Assembly (NCBI GenBank): GCA_051745935.1 | Contig: JBNJEM010000047.1 | Location: 1-22,785 of the forward strand | Source of the DNA: JBNJEM01 sp051745935 | Lineage (GTDB): Bacteria > Planctomycetota > Planctomycetia > Pirellulales > Pirellulaceae | Direction of reading: 5' to 3' | Length of the DNA: 22,785 nt | Shown here: positions 6,214 to 14,301 of the stretch, in pieces | How the letters are laid out: the number at the start of each line of letters is the position of its first letter | How positions within the stretch are numbered: position 1 is the stretch's first letter | Made by a program: the position numbers and the translations under genes | The notes under the pieces: generated by a model | Told to the model about the DNA's origin: nothing | Database searches by the model: none | The model's input: only the letters and a program-made list of their open reading frames with translations

Positions 6214-6738
6214 ATGAAATGGGAAGACCGATGTCGCGGAATTGAATTGGTGCTGTCGGATGTCGATGGGGTACTCACCAACGGCGGCATTATCTTCGAC
6301 AACCAGGGCATCGAGAGCAAGGAGTTCAACTCGCGCGACGGCCTGGGCATTCAGTTATGGCAGCGAGCGGGATTCCGTTTTGGGCTCCTGACCGCTCGTA
6401 CTTCTCACATTGTACGGCTGCGAGCGGTGGAGTTAGGCGTTGACATTGTCCGCCAGGGATTCGAGGAGAAGCTTCCCGCCGCCCAACAGATCGTCGATCA
6501 CCACGGACTGCGCATGGACCAGGTCTGCTACATCGGAGATGATTTGACCGATGCGCCGCTGATCCGTCGAGTTGGCCTGGGGGTGGCGGTGGCGGATGCC
6601 GCCAAGGAGGTCCGGGAGGTCGCTCATTGGGTGACGAAGACACCCGGGGGCAAGGGGGCCGTGCGCGAGTTGATCGAGGCGCTGTTGAAAGCCCGAAATC
6701 GCTGGGACGATCTGACCCGAAAATACCTGGAACAGTAG
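6214..6738 (+). CDS. kdsC: 3-deoxy-D-manno-octulosonate 8-phosphate phosphatase (KdsC, HAD type), 174 aa
   Basis: This HAD-superfamily phosphatase hydrolyses KDO-8-phosphate to KDO in the cytosol. Motif I is D16-V-D18-G-V-L-T (catalytic Asp nucleophile and general acid), motif II is at LLTART (58-63), the motif III lysine is probably in GFEEKLP (82-88), and motif IV is GDDLTD (108-113). The length of 174 aa is typical of this C0-type tetrameric family, which lacks a cap domain. The start follows AGAGGA about ten bases upstream. It sits between the isomerase and the LPS-transport-like gene with gaps of 18 and 8 bases, so the three form one operon. YrbI-type homologues acting on other keto-sugar phosphates are a less likely alternative given the KdsD neighbour. 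Confidence 0.92.
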   Translation: MKWEDRCRGIELVLSDVDGVLTNGGIIFDNQGIESKEFNSRDGLGIQLWQRAGFRFGLLTARTSHIVRLRAVELGVDIVRQGFEEKLPAAQQIVDHHGLRMDQVCYIGDDLTDAPLIRRVGLGVAVADAAKEVREVAHWVTKTPGGKGAVRELIEALLKARNRWDDLTRKYLEQ

Positions 6739-6746
6739 GCTAACAG

Positions 6747-9700
6747 ATGCGTAACGCCATTGTCCACGGCGGTTCGATGATTCTACGAACGGTCACGTCC
6801 GTAACCGGCTCGGGGTCGGAAATCGTGGTCACGGCACCTGGCTGGCGAGTTCGCATTGCACGCTGGTTTTTGGCCTTCACCGTCTGCTGGCTCGCCTACC
6901 AAGCCTACGCCTTCGTGATGGTCCCGTGGATCGAGCCAGCCGGGCCACCGGCCATGCAGGCGTCCCCGTCGGCCGGCGAGGCACGACAACTGGCCCGCCA
7001 GAGCGAGGCGGACCTGGAAGGCTTGTTCGCGTCCACCGCCTGGGAACGGAATAATCCCATGGAGCTAAAGACGCGTTGGGGGCGGCTGTTGTTTCAAGAG
7101 TACGTTCGGATCGACAACGGAATCGAACTTCATCCCTGCACGATTCTTTTTCGCGTCCCCACGACAAAGAAGGATGGAACACGGGGGAAACGCACGATCG
7201 TCCTGAAGACCGAAGACAAGGCGGTGTTGAGTTTTTCCGGCGAGCTGAATTTAGTCCGACCTCAAGTCGGGAAACTCGAAGGCGCGCTGCTGGACGGAAC
7301 AGTCAAGATTGACGCTCGCGAAACCTTCGAAGGCGCCAATGACGCTCTCAGTATTGTCACTCGCAAAGTCCAAATCCGACCCGAACAAATATGGACCCCC
7401 CACGACGTCGCGTTCGAATACGGTTCAAGCCGGGGAAGCGGCCGCGTCCTTTCCATTACACTCGATCCAAATGATGAACGGGCTCCGGACGATTCGAACG
7501 CGTCCTTGATCCGGGGCATCGAGACGTTAGAGCTGGTTCACGTCGACGGTCTGCATCTTGATTTTCCCGGCGAAGGACTTTTTGGGGATGCGCCGAGCCA
7601 ATCGGATGACTCCCCGCGGCCCCAATCCCGCTCCCACACCGAGTCCCCCTCCACGACCGCCGTGGATGTGACGTGCCGAGGTCCTCTGAAATTCGATTTT
7701 CAGGCGAGCGTTGCCACGCTACAGGAACATGTCGACGTGGTCCATGCCAACCCCAGCGGAAACGATGACCAATTGCACTGCGACCGTCTACGGATTCACT
7801 TCAACGCCAGAGAGCCAACCGCCGCCCCCAAGGCGGCAACCGGGACCGACATCTCCGCCTCCAAATCCAAGGCTAAAACCTCCGACGACGAACAGCTTGT
7901 TCCCGACATGGCGGTTCGGCGGATCGAAGCGACAGGATCCGAAGTAACCCTGCAAGCCCCCTCCGTAAAGGCGGCGGCACGAGGACAACGGTTTCAGTAC
8001 GATTTTCACACGCGCCGTATCCTCCTCGAAGATTCACAAGAGGCACTCTTCGCCTACCGTGAGCATGTCGTCAGAGCCCCTCGATTGAAGTACGAACTGC
8101 GGGAAGAGACAAGGCGATTGGGGAAACTATGGGCCCGGGGTCCTGGAGTCTATCAGGGCGAAATGCGGCAACTGGAGGAGCCACTTCAGGTTGAATGGAA
8201 AGGCACGCTGCAGTTGAAACCTCAAGATGATTTGCACGTCCTATCGGTCGTTGAGGGCGCGGACATCACTTGGGGCCCCACGGATCGCTTCTCGGCGGAC
8301 AAACTCTTCGTCTGGCTGGCTGAAGTCGCGGCAACGGACAACGCCAACGACCTCGCCAATCGCCCTATCCCCACCGTGGTCCAAGCTTCACATGAGTCCT
8401 CCACCAGCCCGGATTCAGAAGCCCCTGTTCTCGAGCCCCCGAACAACATGGTTGCACGGGAACCGGCGACCGACGCGAAAGACCTCGAAGTCAGACCGGT
8501 CAAGATGCTGGCACAGGGCAACGTGCAGGCTGAGACTGAACAGTTCCAGGGAGAGACCACGCAGCTGGAGATCTGGTTTGAAGACCCGACGCCCACCTCC
8601 GCCTCGGACGACGAGGCGGAATCCGGTCAAGGCCGGAGCCCTCCGAATGACGACGCCGGCCCCGCGCGAAAAGGCGAACAATCCCCGCCGCCGGAAACGG
8701 CTCCGGCCCCTGATTCCGCGCCCTCGGAAGATTCTGAAGATACGGAAGACACGGTGGAGCGATTCAAGCTCTCGGGCACTCAAATCCGCTTGCGGTTGAC
8801 CATGGGGGATCCACGCCCCGTGGTCCGCGAGGCGACTGTTTCAGGCCAGGTCCGACTGACTCAACTGCCCTCGAAAAAGACCGAGCCCGTCCCGTTGGAA
8901 ATAACGGGAAACATGTTGCGAGTTCAAACCGATCGCCTGAATCGGGCCACGATTGACGTGCGGGGTGACGCAGCCAGATTGGCCCGTGTAAACACGCGGG
9001 GATTGATGCTCGAAGGATCCAATCTGCACCTCTCCCAACGTCAAAACGTCATGTGGTCGGAAGGACCGGGCAAAGCGACATTGCCGGCTCGCCCCCATCA
9101 CGATCAACCGGACGCGGCTGAAACGAACAATAGTGAAGTATTCTCGCTCTCCTCCCACTCGCCAATCACGATTAATTGGCATCACGGCATGGATTTCGAT
9201 GGACAATTGATTCGCTTCATGGACCAGGTGCAAGTCGCCGGAGTGCATCAGTCCCAAAGGGGCGAACAACACCACATACGCTCAATGGGGGAGCAACTTC
9301 ATGCCAGGCTAAACCGCTCGGTCGACTTTTCCAACAATGCAGGAACGGATGATCTGGACGTTGTCGAGCTGACGTTCTTCGGCGAAGTACGCACTGAAAA
9401 CCAGACGTTCAACCGGCGGCAAGCGTTGACATCGCGGGACCGCATGAAAGCAATTGACCTCACATTGGACCGCCGGACGGGCGATTTCAGTGCGCGCGGC
9501 CCCGGCTGGATTACCTCCACTCGCGTCGACGGCAACGAAGCGAGCAATCGCGGCGGCGCGTCGCCCACCAGCGCCGCTGCCTCGCCAAGTACCGCCGCGG
9601 AAGATTCCCCGCCGCTCATATATCTGCGAGTCGACTATCAAAATGCAATCCACGGCAACCTGGAACTGCGAGAAGCTGAGTTCATGCACTTTGTCCGTAC

Positions 9701-10124
9701 CGTTTACGGCCCCGTTCGCTCGTGGAGCCAGACGCTGGATCCCAATCGTCGCGATGGGATCGGGCCGGAGGGCATTGTCATGACGTGCAATACACTGAAC
9801 ATCGCCGAAATGCCGGCCGGGAAAGAACGGTCCATCGAAATGTCCGCCACGGGAAACACCATCGTGGAAGGAAATCGCTTTCGGGCAACAGCCGAGCGGT
9901 TGACCTATGCCGAAGCCAAGGAACAACTCATCTTTGAAGGGACCAAACGGAATCTGGCTACTTTACAGCAGCGCGCCCGGGTGGGAGCGGAACCCGATGA
10001 GTTTCAAGCTCGCAAGATCATCTATGGCATCCAGTCCGGATTGGTCGATGTATCCGGCGCCGCCAAACTCAACTATAACCAACTGGGGTCGCCTGAAGAT
10101 ATCCCGCGGGCGCGGATTCGATGA
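6747..10124 (+). CDS. Giant membrane-anchored LptC/LptA (OstA)-like protein, 1125 aa
   Basis: A single hydrophobic segment lies near residues 36-58 (WFLAFTVCWLAYQAYAFVMV), after a short basic N-terminus. It is followed by about 1060 periplasmic-type residues. Repeated beta-rich units of the form A-x-G-x-V are seen: RRIEATGSEVTLQAPSVKA (about 391), MLAQGNVQAETEQFQGE (about 587), ITGNMLRVQTDRLNRATIDV (about 718), FDGQLIRFMDQVQVAG (about 813) and MSATGNTIVEGNRFRATAE (about 1031). These resemble the jellyroll strands of LptA/LptC/OstA that carry LPS across the periplasm. An acidic, proline-rich linker lies at about 613-672. The usual LptC and LptA are about 190 aa each, so this is many times longer. 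Position after kdsD-kdsC supports an LPS role. No lptB follows. An alternative start is ATG 6777; neither has a strong ribosome binding site. Confidence 0.75.
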   Translation: MRNAIVHGGSMILRTVTSVTGSGSEIVVTAPGWRVRIARWFLAFTVCWLAYQAYAFVMVPWIEPAGPPAMQASPSAGEARQLARQSEADLEGLFASTAWERNNPMELKTRWGRLLFQEYVRIDNGIELHPCTILFRVPTTKKDGTRGKRTIVLKTEDKAVLSFSGELNLVRPQVGKLEGALLDGTVKIDARETFEGANDALSIVTRKVQIRPEQIWTPHDVAFEYGSSRGSGRVLSITLDPNDERAPDDSNASLIRGIETLELVHVDGLHLDFPGEGLFGDAPSQSDDSPRPQSRSHTESPSTTAVDVTCRGPLKFDFQASVATLQEHVDVVHANPSGNDDQLHCDRLRIHFNAREPTAAPKAATGTDISASKSKAKTSDDEQLVPDMAVRRIEATGSEVTLQAPSVKAAARGQRFQYDFHTRRILLEDSQEALFAYREHVVRAPRLKYELREETRRLGKLWARGPGVYQGEMRQLEEPLQVEWKGTLQLKPQDDLHVLSVVEGADITWGPTDRFSADKLFVWLAEVAATDNANDLANRPIPTVVQASHESSTSPDSEAPVLEPPNNMVAREPATDAKDLEVRPVKMLAQGNVQAETEQFQGETTQLEIWFEDPTPTSASDDEAESGQGRSPPNDDAGPARKGEQSPPPETAPAPDSAPSEDSEDTEDTVERFKLSGTQIRLRLTMGDPRPVVREATVSGQVRLTQLPSKKTEPVPLEITGNMLRVQTDRLNRATIDVRGDAARLARVNTRGLMLEGSNLHLSQRQNVMWSEGPGKATLPARPHHDQPDAAETNNSEVFSLSSHSPITINWHHGMDFDGQLIRFMDQVQVAGVHQSQRGEQHHIRSMGEQLHARLNRSVDFSNNAGTDDLDVVELTFFGEVRTENQTFNRRQALTSRDRMKAIDLTLDRRTGDFSARGPGWITSTRVDGNEASNRGGASPTSAAASPSTAAEDSPPLIYLRVDYQNAIHGNLELREAEFMHFVRTVYGPVRSWSQTLDPNRRDGIGPEGIVMTCNTLNIAEMPAGKERSIEMSATGNTIVEGNRFRATAERLTYAEAKEQLIFEGTKRNLATLQQRARVGAEPDEFQARKIIYGIQSGLVDVSGAAKLNYNQLGSPEDIPRARIR

Positions 10125-10167
10125 GCGATCCCGTTTTCCGCCACGCTCTGTCCCATTGGTACGCATC

Positions 10168-10279
10168 TATACCGGTCGCGGGTGAGTTTGGCCGCCGCGA
10201 CTCCGACCAACGGGAGGACGGCTTGACGGCTTGCGTCGAGCAGCTTTCCATTTGGACAAATCCGACCGCCGGAAGTATA
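10168..10279 (+). repeat. 100-bp TATA-bounded dispersed repeat, copy 2 (108-bp variant)
   Basis: It starts TATACCGGTCGCGG at 10168 and ends at TATA 10276-10279. It aligns along its full length to the copy at 1301 but is more diverged and has an extra 8 bases (GACGGCTT duplicated near 10218). It lies between the convergent stops of the LptC-like gene and the PDZ gene. Confidence 0.82.
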
Positions 10280-10316
10280 CGTCAGCCGAGCTGACAAGAA
10301 TCGGTTGCCGGACCGT

Positions 10317-11243
10317 TTAGCGAGCCGGTTCCAATACCATGTGAACCCGCCCTTGCTCTTCCCTTTCGAGTACTGGATAGGGTTCGGGAGTCCATAGTTC
10401 GGTGTCGCCGTTGACTCTGATTTCGGCATCCAGCGCATAGTCCCGCTCCGGCTCGATGTCGTCCCTGTCATACATCAACTCGAAAGGAAATGGAAACGGC
10501 CCTAATTCGCGGTACGTCCGTTCAGCCACAACCCGATCCGGCTGAACACGATCCGGCTGAACCTGATCCGGCTGAACACGATCCGGCTGAACCCGATCCG
10601 GCTGAACCCGATCCGGCTGAACCTGATCCGGCTGAACCCGATCCGGCTGAACCTGATCCGGACGACGCCGGTCAGTGACATCCAGCAGCCGGACGGTCAG
10701 TACGCCACGGCGAGGCATGGATGTAAACCGCGAGGAACGAATGATCCCAATGATGGATTCGGAACGAATGGGATCCCGGCGCCGCTCGGCGGGCTCCAAG
10801 CGGACCGGCAAACTTGTCAGCCGCCTGGTGCGACGGTCCTGAACCAGCAGCGTCACGCGACCTTGGCGATCCGCCCGCAATTCCAACTCCCGGTCCAAAG
10901 CGTACGCTGTTCCGTTCACCCGTCCGACTTGGTAGCCGTTAACCGTGACGATGACATCGCGAGTCTCAAGCCCCGCTCGCCGCGCGGGAGACCTCCGTTC
11001 GACATGACTCACTTCCGCCCCATAATCCCGGTACGCGACCTCCACCCCCAGGTGCCAACCGCGGTCCTGATCAGACGAGCCCGGCAGCAACCGTTGCTCG
11101 CTCAAACCCGACTCGCGGTCCCCCCACGCCCCGTTAATCGCCCGATCTCGCTCTGGTGGCTGGGGCCGGGCCAGCAGATCGTGCCGGGAACAGAAAATGA
11201 ACACGCCCAACATCGCGACTTGCCAAAGCAGAAATGACCGCAT
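10317..11243 (-). CDS. Secreted PDZ plus YbaY-like protein with internal pentapeptide repeat, 308 aa
   Basis: Signal-peptide-like N-terminus (MRSFLLWQVAMLGVFIFCS). A PDZ domain spans about residues 62-148, with GWHLGVEV, S-P-A-R-R-A-G-L and D-V-I-V-T-V-N-G-Y as the peptide-binding fold signature. From residue 179 a YbaY/YscW-type beta-sandwich begins (GVLTVRLLDVTD). It is interrupted by nine QPDRV/QPDQV pentapeptides (about 194-238) and resumes with ERTYRELGPFPFPFELMYD and YALDAEIRVNG through PEPYPVL. YbaY-like domains occur in outer-membrane lipoproteins and pilotin-like proteins. A periplasmic scaffold or chaperone role is inference. No protease domain accompanies the PDZ. A G-rich ribosome binding site precedes the ATG. 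Confidence 0.8.
   Translation of the reverse strand: MRSFLLWQVAMLGVFIFCSRHDLLARPQPPERDRAINGAWGDRESGLSEQRLLPGSSDQDRGWHLGVEVAYRDYGAEVSHVERRSPARRAGLETRDVIVTVNGYQVGRVNGTAYALDRELELRADRQGRVTLLVQDRRTRRLTSLPVRLEPAERRRDPIRSESIIGIIRSSRFTSMPRRGVLTVRLLDVTDRRRPDQVQPDRVQPDQVQPDRVQPDRVQPDRVQPDQVQPDRVQPDRVVAERTYRELGPFPFPFELMYDRDDIEPERDYALDAEIRVNGDTELWTPEPYPVLEREEQGRVHMVLEPAR
10531..10665. repeat. Nine 15-bp tandem repeats inside the PDZ/YbaY gene
   Basis: Nine consecutive 15-base units, of which eight end GATCCGGCTGA and the ninth ends GATCCGGACGA. They vary only at about bases 3-4 (ACC, ACA or ACCT variants). On the coding (minus) strand each encodes the pentapeptide QPDRV or QPDQV, inserted between the first strand and the rest of the YbaY-like domain. 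Each unit also carries a GATC site. Confidence 0.93.
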
Positions 11244-11447
11244 TTCAACATCCCCCCGCTATTAGAACCCCTAACCCAGACAGTACGGTTTTCCATGCTT
11301 CAAGGACCACTTGAAATGAGAACCGGTTTGATCACCCGCCGAACACGCCGACTGCGCGCGACGACCGCCCACTCAGCAAACGCTCGGACACCGCCCGCCC
11401 ATCAAGGTATTCTACCACGTACGGCCAGGTTGCCCAGGCAATAAACT

Positions 11448-12119
11448 TCAGACGACGGTGTAATGCAAGACGCCGTAGAAGTGAATCGCGCTGGCCAGCA
11501 GCACGAAGGCATGCCAAGCCGCGTGGAAGAAGGGCACATGCTGGTCGAATGTCAAAAAGAACGCCCCCGCCGTGTAAAGACATCCGCCCACCAACATCCA
11601 CATTAGACAGTCGAAAGGGATCTGGTAGAACATCGCAGCCGCTGGCACCCAACCCAGCAAAACATAGTTTGCCACCACTACCGCGTCAACGCGATGTTTT
11701 AGAAGCACCTTGGAAACAAACCCGACCAGCGCCAGCGACCAGACGATTGCGAAAACGAGCCAGCTTTGCTGAGCTGGAAGATAGAGGAATATGAACGGCG
11801 TGTAGGTGCCGGCAATCAAACAATAGATGACGGCTTGGTCTAGAACCCGGAATAGATACTTGCGATGGGGCTGTTGAAGCGCGTGGGAAAGCGTGGACGC
11901 CGCGTAAACCGCTATAAGCGATAAACAATATAGCATTGTGGCGAAGAATTGGCCGGCCGACATGCCTTGCCGCAAGGCAAATCCCAGTAACACGGCGGTC
12001 CCGGTGATGCTGAGGACCATGCCCATGCCATGCGTCACCGTATTGGCAAATTCCTCCGCCCCCGATTGCTTGGGAAATTCACAAAACTCGTGCCCGGACG
12101 TTTTGGTTATGGTTGCCAT
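11448..12119 (-). CDS. Hemolysin III / PAQR-family membrane protein, 223 aa
   Basis: Seven hydrophobic segments and the family's metal-site residues are visible: STLSHALQQPHRK (75-87, Ser/His), R-V-L-D94-Q-A (91-96), and FFHAAWH (197-203, His199 and His203). These correspond to the conserved Ser-His-Asp-His-His zinc site of the PAQR/YqfA/HlyIII superfamily (alkaline-ceramidase-like fold). Length (about 210-225 aa) is typical. Despite the name, haemolytic activity is not established for most members; a membrane-lipid hydrolase or receptor-like role is more likely. AAAAGG precedes the ATG. It is downstream of no obvious operon partner, with about 200 noncoding bases separating it from the PDZ gene. 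Confidence 0.9.
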   Translation of the reverse strand: MATITKTSGHEFCEFPKQSGAEEFANTVTHGMGMVLSITGTAVLLGFALRQGMSAGQFFATMLYCLSLIAVYAASTLSHALQQPHRKYLFRVLDQAVIYCLIAGTYTPFIFLYLPAQQSWLVFAIVWSLALVGFVSKVLLKHRVDAVVVANYVLLGWVPAAAMFYQIPFDCLMWMLVGGCLYTAGAFFLTFDQHVPFFHAAWHAFVLLASAIHFYGVLHYTVV

Positions 12120-13240
12120 CGATAACCTTTTCTTGGCTAATCACCTCTACCTTGGCCGCTTGGCAGCGAAAACCGCCAACTTCTGCCGCTTTTGCGATCT
12201 GTAACACGTTCGACAAGCGGTCATAAAGACCGCCTCGGCCGCTCATGCCGGAAAGGACGCCCCCGATTGGCGTCATGCGTGATGCGTGATCGTGTCGAGT
12301 ATAAGGGCGCTCGACCCCAGCAGCAGCGACGCAAGCGTGCTCCAGCCTTCCGGTGTCCACGACCGGAACGTGACATCGATACGCCTGTTTTTCGATCGTG
12401 GCAGGGGGCCCGGACACGACCGGCGCCGTAAAGGCTCCCGTGCCAACCGGGCCAATCTTCATACCGCTGCCGGGCAACCGTGACACAATCCGAAAACGGC
12501 CATCAGGCACGCCGTTCTGGTCGTTCGTGCCGCAAGTGCCACTGCGGATTTGTGCCGTTTTGGATCGCGTGGAGCATACCCCGCTACTCTGGCACCGACA
12601 TACGGTAGGCTGACGAATACACCTACCGGGGAACTCCCGGGTTCTGTCTTGATCGACCAAATTGTATGTTTGGTTTGAGTGGACGGTGGACTGGCATTTG
12701 AAACTGCCCATCGGCCCCCGTCAAAATCGCGAAGGCCACCGCTTCCTGCTCTGTTTCGCAGACTAATTCATGTTACTCATATTGCCTAGAGTCCCGGGCA
12801 CCCTTTTTTCTGGGGGTCTGCGGTGGACCAATAACAATTGGCTGCTGAGCGGTGGCTGTCTGTTATCTCTGTTATCTCGTTTTGTTCCGCGAGCAGGACG
12901 ATTGCAACGTAGCCGCCCGCGGGCTTGAACCGATGGTCCGCGCTTCTCCAGGTCCCACCCGGCAACGTTTTGAATTCCGACCTGCTGGGCAGAGGTGTTT
13001 AATTCGACAGCCCCACTTTGGTTCGACCGACGAACGCAAACGTGACCATAGAACGGATGTTCCAACCCTATCCTAGCGCAAGTTGTTTATTTACAACCAG
13101 TTAGCGTGTTTCAAGGGCGGAAGCGTAGCCCCTGAATATTTTGGATGTTTTTGTCCTGAAATCCCAGTTGACAAAAAGATGCGACACAAAAACATGTGCG
13201 CCGCGAGGGGGTCACCATCACGTGAGAATCCTACAACAAT
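12120..13240. other. 1.1-kb region without a supported gene
   Basis: Several open frames cross this stretch, the longest being a minus-strand frame at 12079-12711. Their translations are rich in Cys, Arg and Ser and match nothing I know. The region holds the upstream sequence of the hemolysin III gene, an inverted repeat ACCAAA-7 bases-TTTGGT at about 12658-12676, and a GTTGT-TTATTT-ACAAC inverted repeat near 13083-13098. No tRNA or known structured RNA was found by eye. Confidence 0.5.
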
Positions 13241-13464
13241 CTTCCTGTCTTCAAATCTTCCTGTCTTCAAATCTTCCTGTCCTCAAATCTTCCTGTCCTC
13301 AAATCTTCCTGTCTTCAAATCTTCCTGTCCTCAAATCTTCCTGTCCTCAAATCTTCCTGTCTACAAATCTTCCTGTCTTCAAATCTTCCTGTCTACAAAT
13401 CTTCCTGTCTTCGAATCTTCCTGTCTACAAATCTTCCTGTCTTCAAATCTTCCTGTCCTCGAAT
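13241..13464. repeat. 16-bp minisatellite, 14 copies
   Basis: Fourteen head-to-tail 16-base units of the type CTTCCTGTCTTCAAAT, from 13241 to 13464, plus a degenerate partial fifteenth. The first nine bases are invariant in all units; variation is confined to bases 10-13 (TTCA, CTCA, TACA, TTCG, CTCG). Because 16 is not a multiple of three, all frames stay open and give Leu-Pro-Val-Phe-Lys-Ser-Ser style peptides, which I regard as spurious. Confidence 0.95.
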
Positions 13465-13576
13465 CTTCCTATCGTTCCTTACCGTGCGACGTGTAAGCTG
13501 ATGGAGGGCGATATGGGCGAAGTGGACTGGCGGCAATCAGTTTCTGGGAATCCTAGACGTTTTCGGCGGTCGGTTC

Positions 13577-13608
13577 GACAGGAAGGTTTTGCGACAGGAA
13601 AATCGTGT
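13577..13608. repeat. Two inverted, diverged units of the 16-bp minisatellite
   Basis: GACAGGAAG at 13577 and GACAGGAAA at 13593 are 16 bases apart. They are the reverse complement of the CTTCCTGTC core of the array at 13241-13464. They lie about 110 bases from the array end and could pair with it in single-stranded DNA or RNA. Confidence 0.6.
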
Positions 13609-13610
13609 TT

Positions 13611-13684
13611 TGTACGGGTCGCGGATGACTTTCTCCGCCGCGAGTCCGACCAAGGGGAGAAGGGCTTGCGTCGGGCCGCTTGCC
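13611..13684 (+). repeat. 100-bp dispersed repeat, copy 3 (3' truncated)
   Basis: It begins TGTACGGGTCGCGGATGACT and matches about the first 70 bases of the copy at 1301 with several changes (AAGGGGAGAAGG for AACGGGAGGACGG). The match ends around GGGCCGCTT. The final ~30 bases and terminal TATA are missing. Confidence 0.75.
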
Positions 13685-13777
13685 ACAGCGCCGTGTGTGA
13701 TGGTTCACCGGCAACGGTATAATGGCCGCAAGGTCACCAAAGACAATGCGGCAAACTTGAGAGGAAATGGGCATTCC

Positions 13778-14089
13778 ATGTTAGTTCCTTGGTTAATCGC
13801 GCCCGGGGCCACCTTGAAGGTTTATGGGATGTTGGTCTTGCTATTGAGCCCGATTTGTTTCGCGTTGCATGGGTGGGACAAACGCCGCGCTCTGCGTCGG
13901 ACGCCACGGATCTCGGAACAAACGCTACTCATACTAGCCTTCATTGGGGGGTGGCCAGGGGCCTGGTTTGGGCTGCGGGTGTTTGGTTATGCTGGTCGGA
14001 AGCGTCGCTTTAGGGTCCTGTCCTGGCTTATCCTCACGGCGCACGTGGGATTTCTGGCGCTAGCGCTGCTTGGCATGGTGATTCGCTAG
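13778..14089 (+). CDS. DUF1294 small membrane protein, 103 aa
   Basis: Three hydrophobic segments (about residues 14-30, 48-66 and 80-101). Between them are HGWDKRRALRRTPRISEQTL (31-50), the glycine block IGGWPGAWFG (56-65) and AGRKRRFRV (72-80). W-D-K-x-x-A, E-x-x-L and G-G-x-P-G-A with a following basic K-R-x-F-R are the hallmarks of DUF1294, a family of unknown function sometimes fused to a cold-shock domain (absent here). I choose ATG 13778, preceded by GAGAGGA at a longish spacing. The open frame extends further upstream through a repeat copy without a good start. A 6-bp hairpin (14107-14123) follows the stop. Confidence 0.83.
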   Translation: MLVPWLIAPGATLKVYGMLVLLLSPICFALHGWDKRRALRRTPRISEQTLLILAFIGGWPGAWFGLRVFGYAGRKRRFRVLSWLILTAHVGFLALALLGMVIR

Positions 14090-14150
14090 GTCAGCCGTCA
14101 GGCTTGAGTGGCGCATGGCCACTGGCCGGCGGGCGGACGCGACAGTGACT

Positions 14151-14199
14151 TATACTTTCAGGCCGTCGAATTTGTCGGGATGGAAAGCTGCCCGACTGA
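14151..14199 (-). repeat. 100-bp dispersed repeat, copy 4 (half copy, inverted)
   Basis: TATACTTTCAGGCCGTCGAA at 14151 and onward to GCTGCCCGACTG matches about the first 50 bases of the minus-oriented copies at 21301 and 21401, with several mismatches. The other half is missing. It lies about 100 bases upstream of the deoxyhypusine synthase homologue. Confidence 0.68.
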
Positions 14200-14301
14200 T
14201 TTGGCGTATGGATCGTTGCGGTGAAAACCACCGCCGAGAGTCCGGCGGGGCATGCCGGAGAGGCTTATCACACTTTTGGGTTGTTTGTGAGCGTGTCGGG
14301 T

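Noticed and set aside
12079..12711. A 210-codon minus-strand open frame upstream of the hemolysin III gene
   Set aside because: Composition is rich in Cys, Arg and Ser, with no domain-like pattern; it overlaps the start of the hemolysin gene in another frame and has no clear ribosome binding site. The final ~55 residues look a little more protein-like, but not enough to call.
13083..13722. Two long plus-strand open frames through the 16-bp array (13083-13496, 13141-13722)
   Set aside because: A stop-free 16-bp unit keeps all three frames open; the Leu-Pro-Val-Phe-Lys-Ser-Ser peptides are a by-product of the DNA repeat.
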